Source of the DNA: Hydrogenophaga sp.
GTDB taxonomy: Bacteria > Pseudomonadota > Gammaproteobacteria > Burkholderiales > Burkholderiaceae_C
DNA length: 64,000 bases
NCBI RefSeq assembly: GCF_011390835.1
Contig: NZ_JAABRQ010000008.1
Location: forward strand, 55,077-119,076
Direction: 5' to 3'
The notes under the pieces are model-generated. The model saw nothing but the letters and a program-made list of their open reading frames with translations. It ran no database searches and was not told where the DNA came from. Shown here piece by piece: positions 55,609-64,000 of the stretch (the first letter of the stretch is position 1; every line of letters starts with the position of its first letter). The position numbers and the translations under genes were made by a program.

Positions 55609-56637
55609 GTGAGGCTTCGCATCCAGCACGAGACGCTGTACGACTACCAGGGCACGGTGGCGCTGGCCCAGCACATGGTGCACCTCACGCCCCGCGAGGG
55701 CGCGGGTCAGCACGTGCTGCACCACCAGATCCAGATCACGCCCGAGCCTGCGGCCCGCAGCGAGACCATCGACGTGTTCGGCAACCTGCGCACCTTCTTC
55801 TCTCTGCAGGCCCCCCACGAAACCCTTCGGGTTGATGCCCAAAGCGAGGTGGAGACCTGTGAGCCCTGGCAGCTGCCCGACAGTCCGGCCTGGACCGTGC
55901 AGAGCTGGGAGTGGCTGCGCGAACATTTCCGCTACCGCGTCCAGGCGCCCTACGACCCGGCCAGCGAATTCCTTTTCGCCTCGCCCTACGTGCCGCGCGA
56001 CGATGCCTTTGCCGCCTTTGCCCGGCCGGTGTTCACCACGGGTTTGCCGGTGCTGGAGGCAGCGCGCGCGCTGATGGAGCGCATCCACACAGACCTCACT
56101 TACGAGACAGCCAGCACCGAGGTCAACACCCCGGCGCTGCAAGCGCTGGAACAGGGTAAAGGCGTGTGCCAGGACTTTGCGCACATCATGCTCGGCTGCC
56201 TGCGCAGCCTGGGTCTGCCCGCGCGCTATGTCAGCGGCTACCTGCTGACGCAGCCACCACCCGGCAAGCCGAGACTGGTCGGCGCCGATGCGTCTCACGC
56301 CTGGGTGGCGCTGTATGTGCCGCTACCGGTCGGGTTCATCGCGCCCGATGGCGCACCAACCCACGGCCCAGGCGCCTGGTTCGACTTCGACCCCACCAAC
56401 AACCGCTGCGGCTGGGGCAGCCCTGGGGAAGACTACGTGACCCTGGCCGTGGGCCGCGACTTCTCCGACGTTTCGCCCATGCGCGGCGTGATCCAGGGCG
56501 GCGCAGGCCATGAGCTGGAAGTGGCGGTCACCGTGGCGCCACCCGAAGAATGGGACCAGCTCGCCAAGCGCCCCCCTGCGGCAGAAGCGACGCAAACGCA
56601 GTCTCAGTCGCAGTCGCAATCCAAAACGCCTGGCTGA
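55609..56637 (+). CDS. Second transglutaminase-like protein
   Basis: A 342-residue protein: N-terminal transglutaminase beta domain (MRLRIQHETLYDYQG), core with C187 (GKGVCQDFAHI), H230 (ASHAWVALYVP) and D261 (FDFDPTNN). The triad is intact. GTG start at 55609 is chosen because upstream sequence is not family-like. The end is a Gln/Ser repeat (QTQSQSQSQSK) that may vary by slippage. It closes the cluster and is preceded by the ATP-grasp/alpha-E gene. Confidence 0.9.
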   Translation: MRLRIQHETLYDYQGTVALAQHMVHLTPREGAGQHVLHHQIQITPEPAARSETIDVFGNLRTFFSLQAPHETLRVDAQSEVETCEPWQLPDSPAWTVQSWEWLREHFRYRVQAPYDPASEFLFASPYVPRDDAFAAFARPVFTTGLPVLEAARALMERIHTDLTYETASTEVNTPALQALEQGKGVCQDFAHIMLGCLRSLGLPARYVSGYLLTQPPPGKPRLVGADASHAWVALYVPLPVGFIAPDGAPTHGPGAWFDFDPTNNRCGWGSPGEDYVTLAVGRDFSDVSPMRGVIQGGAGHELEVAVTVAPPEEWDQLAKRPPAAEATQTQSQSQSQSKTPG

Positions 56638-56675
56638 AACGGCGCGCCAGTCGAGTCCCCTGCCAGGTTCGCGGC

Positions 56676-56704
56676 TTCACCCGGCTCAAGCCCGCCCATA
56701 GAAT
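56676..56704 (+). promoter_or_regulatory. Sigma-70-type promoter of ridA
   Basis: TTCACC (56676-56681), 17-bp spacer, TAGAAT (56699-56704). It lies 43 bp before the ridA ATG and CAGGAGACATTCCC supplies the ribosome site. Confidence 0.65.
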
Positions 56705-56747
56705 GAAGTGAGCCGACTATCCCTTACCGCACCCAGGAGACATTCCC

Positions 56748-57218
56748 ATGAGCATCTACGACAAACTGGCCGAGCTCAAGATCGAGCTACCCCCGGTGTC
56801 CGTCCCGGCCGCCGCCTACGTGCCCTTCGTGCAGACCGGCAACCTCATCTTCCTGAGCGGGCACATCGCCAAAAAAGACGGCAAGCCCTGGGTCGGACAG
56901 GTCGGCCTGACCATGACGACCGACGAAGCCAAAGGGGCAGCGCACGCGGTCGCCATCGACCTCATGGGCACGCTGGCCGCCGCTTGCCTAGCGGGTGGAA
57001 AAACGCTGGACGATGTGAAGCGCATCGTCAAGGTGCTGAGCCTGGTCAACAGCACCGCCACCTACACCGAGCAGCACTTGGTCACCAACGGCTGCAGCGA
57101 ACTGCTCGGCCAGGTGTTCGGCCCGCAAGTCGGCGCACATGCACGCAGCGCCTTTGGCGTGGCGCAGCTGCCGATGGGGGCTTGTGTGGAGATCGAGCTG
57201 ATTGCTGAACTGGGCTGA
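56748..57218 (+). CDS. RidA family protein
   Basis: A 156-residue RidA/YjgF-like protein (LIFLSGHIAKKDGKPWVGQVG, LVNSTATYTEQHLVTNG, ARSAFGVAQLPMGACVEIE). The Arg of HARSAFG is at the position that binds the carboxylate of reactive enamine/imine substrates. It likely speeds hydrolysis of 2-aminoacrylate-type intermediates. The sequence is longer than canonical RidA (about 130) because of an N-terminal IYDKLAELKIELPPVSVPAAA region typical of the RidA subgroup close to this fold. Confidence 0.93.
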   Translation: MSIYDKLAELKIELPPVSVPAAAYVPFVQTGNLIFLSGHIAKKDGKPWVGQVGLTMTTDEAKGAAHAVAIDLMGTLAAACLAGGKTLDDVKRIVKVLSLVNSTATYTEQHLVTNGCSELLGQVFGPQVGAHARSAFGVAQLPMGACVEIELIAELG

Positions 57219-57260
57219 TGAATCACGAGGCTCGGCGAAATTCGTCCGACATCGAGGCGC

Positions 57261-58379
57261 TCACGAATTGGCTCTATCAATACCGCCCTGCGCCAGAAAA
57301 TCCTCAAACTCACCCAGCGCTTCGTCTAGCGCGGATTTGAAAGCTGCGCCTTTGGGTCGCGCACCCACAAAACCCAGTTCATGTTGCAAGCGCTGGCCTT
57401 CCACGCGCAGGTTGGCCCAGCCCAGCATCTGCTCGCCCCACAACACGGGCAAGGCATAGTGGCCCATGGTGCGTTTGGGTGCGGGCACATAAGCTTCGAA
57501 TCTGTAGGCCCAGCCCCAGAGCGACTCAAACCGGCGCCGGTCCCAGACCACGGGGTCAAACGGGGCCAGGAGGCGCAGCCGATCGTCGGGAGCGAAGCGC
57601 CGCGAGCGCGGGTTTTCATCTGCGGGCCAGAACCAGCTTTGGCCTTCCACCTTGGCGTGGCCATAGCGGCTCTCAGCGAGCTTGAGCGCCTCGCGTACCT
57701 GGGTTTTCAGATGGGGAGCACCGTAGGCCAGCAGGCGCGACAGATAGGCCAGGCTTGCCGCAGGCAATGGCGCATAGAGCGCCACCACGCGATCCAGCAG
57801 ACCCTGCGCCCGCTCGCGCTTCGGCGCCGAGCTGTCGTCCTGCGCCGGGTGCTCCACCGCCTCGAACACCCGCGTGCCGGCCTCGCGCCGCTGCACGCGC
57901 AGCAAGCCCCGGTAGTGCATGTCGTCCAGCAGGTGCGTGGTGGCTTGCAGGCTGCTGCCCCAGGCGCTCACGGCCCTGCCGTGGTCGGCAAACTCGGCCT
58001 GAACCTGCTTGGGATGGCAAGCGCCGTGTTCGCGCACAAAGGCCAGCAACTCGGCAGCGCGGATCCGGGTGCTGGCGTCCCAAGATTGGCGCGGCTCGCG
58101 CGGATGTAACAGGGCCAGCGTCTGGCGCGGTAGAAAACCGTAATTGACGAAGTAGTCTTCGTCCACATCGAGCTGCGGGTAGCGCCGCTCCAGATCGCCC
58201 GCGCGGTAGCCCTTCACCCGCAGGCGCAAGATCAGGTCTTGCGCACGCGCTGGCGCGCGCATCGGATCTGCCTGCACGAAGCCGAGTTGGCGAATGGCTG
58301 CGGGCAGCGTGGTGGGCTTGAACAGGCTGCGCGTGATGGCATAGCGGCGAAAATCGTCCAGCGTCGGCACCCCGGCCAA
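57261..58379 (-). CDS. YcaQ-like DNA glycosylase family protein
   Basis: A 372-residue winged-helix protein of the YcaQ/AlkX family, which in E. coli removes interstrand cross-linked bases. The diagnostic Q-phi-D motif is QAD at residues 35-37 in LGFVQADPMRAPARAQDLIL. It starts at a TTG next to a GGAG in the end of parC; a GTG nine bases later is an alternative. It lies 4 bp after the parC stop on the same strand and so is the third gene of an apparent parE-parC-ycaQ unit with a LexA-type box upstream. Confidence 0.85.
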   Translation of the reverse strand: MAGVPTLDDFRRYAITRSLFKPTTLPAAIRQLGFVQADPMRAPARAQDLILRLRVKGYRAGDLERRYPQLDVDEDYFVNYGFLPRQTLALLHPREPRQSWDASTRIRAAELLAFVREHGACHPKQVQAEFADHGRAVSAWGSSLQATTHLLDDMHYRGLLRVQRREAGTRVFEAVEHPAQDDSSAPKRERAQGLLDRVVALYAPLPAASLAYLSRLLAYGAPHLKTQVREALKLAESRYGHAKVEGQSWFWPADENPRSRRFAPDDRLRLLAPFDPVVWDRRRFESLWGWAYRFEAYVPAPKRTMGHYALPVLWGEQMLGWANLRVEGQRLQHELGFVGARPKGAAFKSALDEALGEFEDFLAQGGIDRANS

Positions 58380-58383
58380 GGGG

Positions 58384-60732
<2,349 letters not shown>

Positions 60733-60748
60733 CGATTCAATTCAGTCT

Positions 60749-62719
<1,971 letters not shown>

Positions 62720-62727
62720 GGGGGCGG

Positions 62728-62768
62728 ATTGTACGGGTCCTCCGGCAAAAGACTGTATGAAGATACAG
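62728..62768 (-). promoter_or_regulatory. LexA-type box and -10 ahead of parE
   Basis: CTGT-ATGAAGAT-ACAG (62753-62768) is a perfect SOS-box frame (CTGT-N8-ACAG), palindromic in CTGTAT/ATACAG. On the minus strand the -10 TACAAT (62728-62733) lies about 17-19 bp downstream, so the box covers the -35 region and would block transcription when LexA is bound. The divergent MFS gene (62887) is the other possible target. Confidence 0.7.
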
Positions 62769-62886
62769 ACCGAGAATCCGTCGCTGGGAACGGCTGGGCT
62801 TGAGGGCGCAGCCACCCCGGCAGCGTCGCGAGCCAACTGACACCTGGGCGCGCACGCGACGGCGGCAGATTCGATACAGTCGCCCG

Positions 62887-64000
62887 ATGTCTTCCCTTTC
62901 CGCTGGCGCTCCGCGCCTGTCCGCCGTCCAGGTCCTGCTATGTGGCGCTGCCATCGTCACCCTGTCCATGGGCATTCGCCACGGCTTTGGTCTCTGGCTG
63001 CAGCCCATTACCCAGGCCCAGGGCTGGACGCGAGAGAGCTTTTCGCTCGCGATCGCGGTGCAAAACCTGTCCTGGGGCGTGTTCGGCATCTTTGCCGGGA
63101 TGGCGGCAGACCGTTTTGGCGCCATGCGGGTGCTCATGGCCGGCGCCGTGCTGTATGCGCTGGGCCTGGTGGGCATGGCCCTCACCACCACCGCACTGGG
63201 CTTTGCGCTCACCACCGGCGTGCTCATCGGAGCGGCACAGGCGGGCACCACCTATGCAGTGATTTACGGCGTGATCGGACGCCAGATTCCGCCCGAAAAA
63301 CGCTCCTGGGCCATGGGGGTGGCGGCGGCTGCAGGCTCTTTTGGCCAGTTCCTCATGGTGCCGGTGGAAGGCTGGCTGATCAGCGGCTTCGGCTGGCAGG
63401 CAGCGCTGCTGATCCTGGGTGGATCGGTGCTGCTGATCATGCCGCTGGCGCGTGGTCTGCGCGAGCCTGGTTTTGTGGGTGGAGTGGCACCGCCGCGCGA
63501 GCAAACGATTCTGCAGGCGCTGGGCGAGGCCATGCGCTACCGCAGCTTCCAACTGCTGATGGCAGGCTACTTCGTGTGCGGCTTCCAGGTGGTGTTCATC
63601 GGCGTGCACATGCCGAGCTACCTGAAGGACAACGGCCTGTCTCCCGAAGTGGCAAGCTACGCCCTGGCGCTGATCGGCCTGTTCAACGTGATCGGCACCT
63701 ACGCCGCTGGCGCGCTTGGCCAGCGCGTGCCCAAGCGCCACATCCTGGCTTTCATTTACCTGGCGCGCGCGGTGGTCATCACCATCTTCCTCGTGGTACC
63801 GCTCACGCCGATGAGCGTGTACGTGTTTTCATCGGTGATGGGCCTGCTGTGGCTGTCCACCATTCCGCCAACCAATGCCACCGTGGCGCAGATCTTTGGT
63901 GTCGCCCACTTTTCAATGCTCGGCGGCTTCGTGTTTTTCAGCCACCAGATCGGCAGTTTCATGGGGGTGTGGCTGGGCGGTGTGTTGTACGACCGTACCG
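62887..64000 (+). CDS. MFS transporter, partial at right edge
   Basis: The frame from ATG 62887 is open to the end of the window (371 codons visible). Features are GIRHGFGLWLQPITQAQGW, the loop ADRFGAMR (motif A) and several hydrophobic segments such as ALTTGVLIGAAQAGTTYAVIYG. It matches the major facilitator superfamily (YybO/OFA-like or CynX-like type). Substrate unknown. It diverges from parE with 167 bp between starts; the C terminus is missing. Confidence 0.9.
   Translation, partial: MSSLSAGAPRLSAVQVLLCGAAIVTLSMGIRHGFGLWLQPITQAQGWTRESFSLAIAVQNLSWGVFGIFAGMAADRFGAMRVLMAGAVLYALGLVGMALTTTALGFALTTGVLIGAAQAGTTYAVIYGVIGRQIPPEKRSWAMGVAAAAGSFGQFLMVPVEGWLISGFGWQAALLILGGSVLLIMPLARGLREPGFVGGVAPPREQTILQALGEAMRYRSFQLLMAGYFVCGFQVVFIGVHMPSYLKDNGLSPEVASYALALIGLFNVIGTYAAGALGQRVPKRHILAFIYLARAVVITIFLVVPLTPMSVYVFSSVMGLLWLSTIPPTNATVAQIFGVAHFSMLGGFVFFSHQIGSFMGVWLGGVLYDRT

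Overview
This is a GC-rich, gene-dense chromosomal window from a betaproteobacterium, most likely Burkholderiales, family Comamonadaceae (Hydrogenophaga-like). The placement is inferred from protein flavour (mutS, glnS, parC/parE, uppP, a Burkholderiales-type Crp/Fnr regulator, a DUF3014 protein), codon bias and TACAAT/TAGAAT-type -10 boxes close to start codons. No rRNA, tRNA, insertion sequence or CRISPR array was recognised. The window begins inside a PAS/GAF sensor gene (minus strand) and ends inside an MFS transporter gene (plus strand).

Layout. 1-11.3 kb: PAS/GAF sensor (partial), mutS, a small secreted protein, a histidine phosphatase, the proteasome-like protease Anbu, an alpha/beta hydrolase, a PAS sensor kinase, a YcaD-like MFS protein and uppP. 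11.4-22.3 kb: DUF1439 lipoprotein; a membrane/signalling operon (DUF2306, a four-segment membrane protein, a 2TM protein, LytS-type kinase, DUF2238, LytTR regulator); a YREP-repeat secreted protein; a DUF924 protein; a Pho-box-controlled choice-of-anchor-I lipoprotein; a KefF/KefC pair. 22.6-28.9 kb: glnS, then a compact accessory block of NERD-helicase, cold-shock/excalibur and FRG-domain genes beside a MntA-HepT toxin-antitoxin pair. 29-44.6 kb: mixed single genes (old yellow enzyme, MipA, MscS, Crp/Fnr, rhodanese, CheV, YghU, Pcp, DUF3014, SRPBCC, EcsC-like, TapT, DOPA dioxygenase, holin-like protein, a MACPF protein, a CBS protein). 44.9-56.6 kb: a large transglutaminase / circularly permuted ATP-grasp / alpha-E cluster. 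56.7-64 kb: ridA, a parE-parC-ycaQ-like operon and an MFS transporter.

The most notable system is the 44.9-56.6 kb cluster. It holds two ATP-grasp proteins (one fused to alpha-E), a separate alpha-E protein, two transglutaminase-like proteins and a ParA-like ATPase. Comparative genomics links these families to each other and to Anbu; here Anbu lies about 39 kb away. The two arms of the cluster flank a decayed comEC fragment (two in-frame stops plus frameshifts), which suggests, for this locus, lost DNA-uptake capacity.

Regulatory sites readable from sequence are a four-repeat Pho box at 17.43 kb with a matching -10, a LexA-type box (CTGT-N8-ACAG) in front of parE-parC-ycaQ, an operator-like 10-bp inverted repeat ahead of the CBS gene, and three convergent gene pairs whose stop codons are embedded in palindromes. 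A remnant of an RluE-like pseudouridine synthase lies next to pcp.
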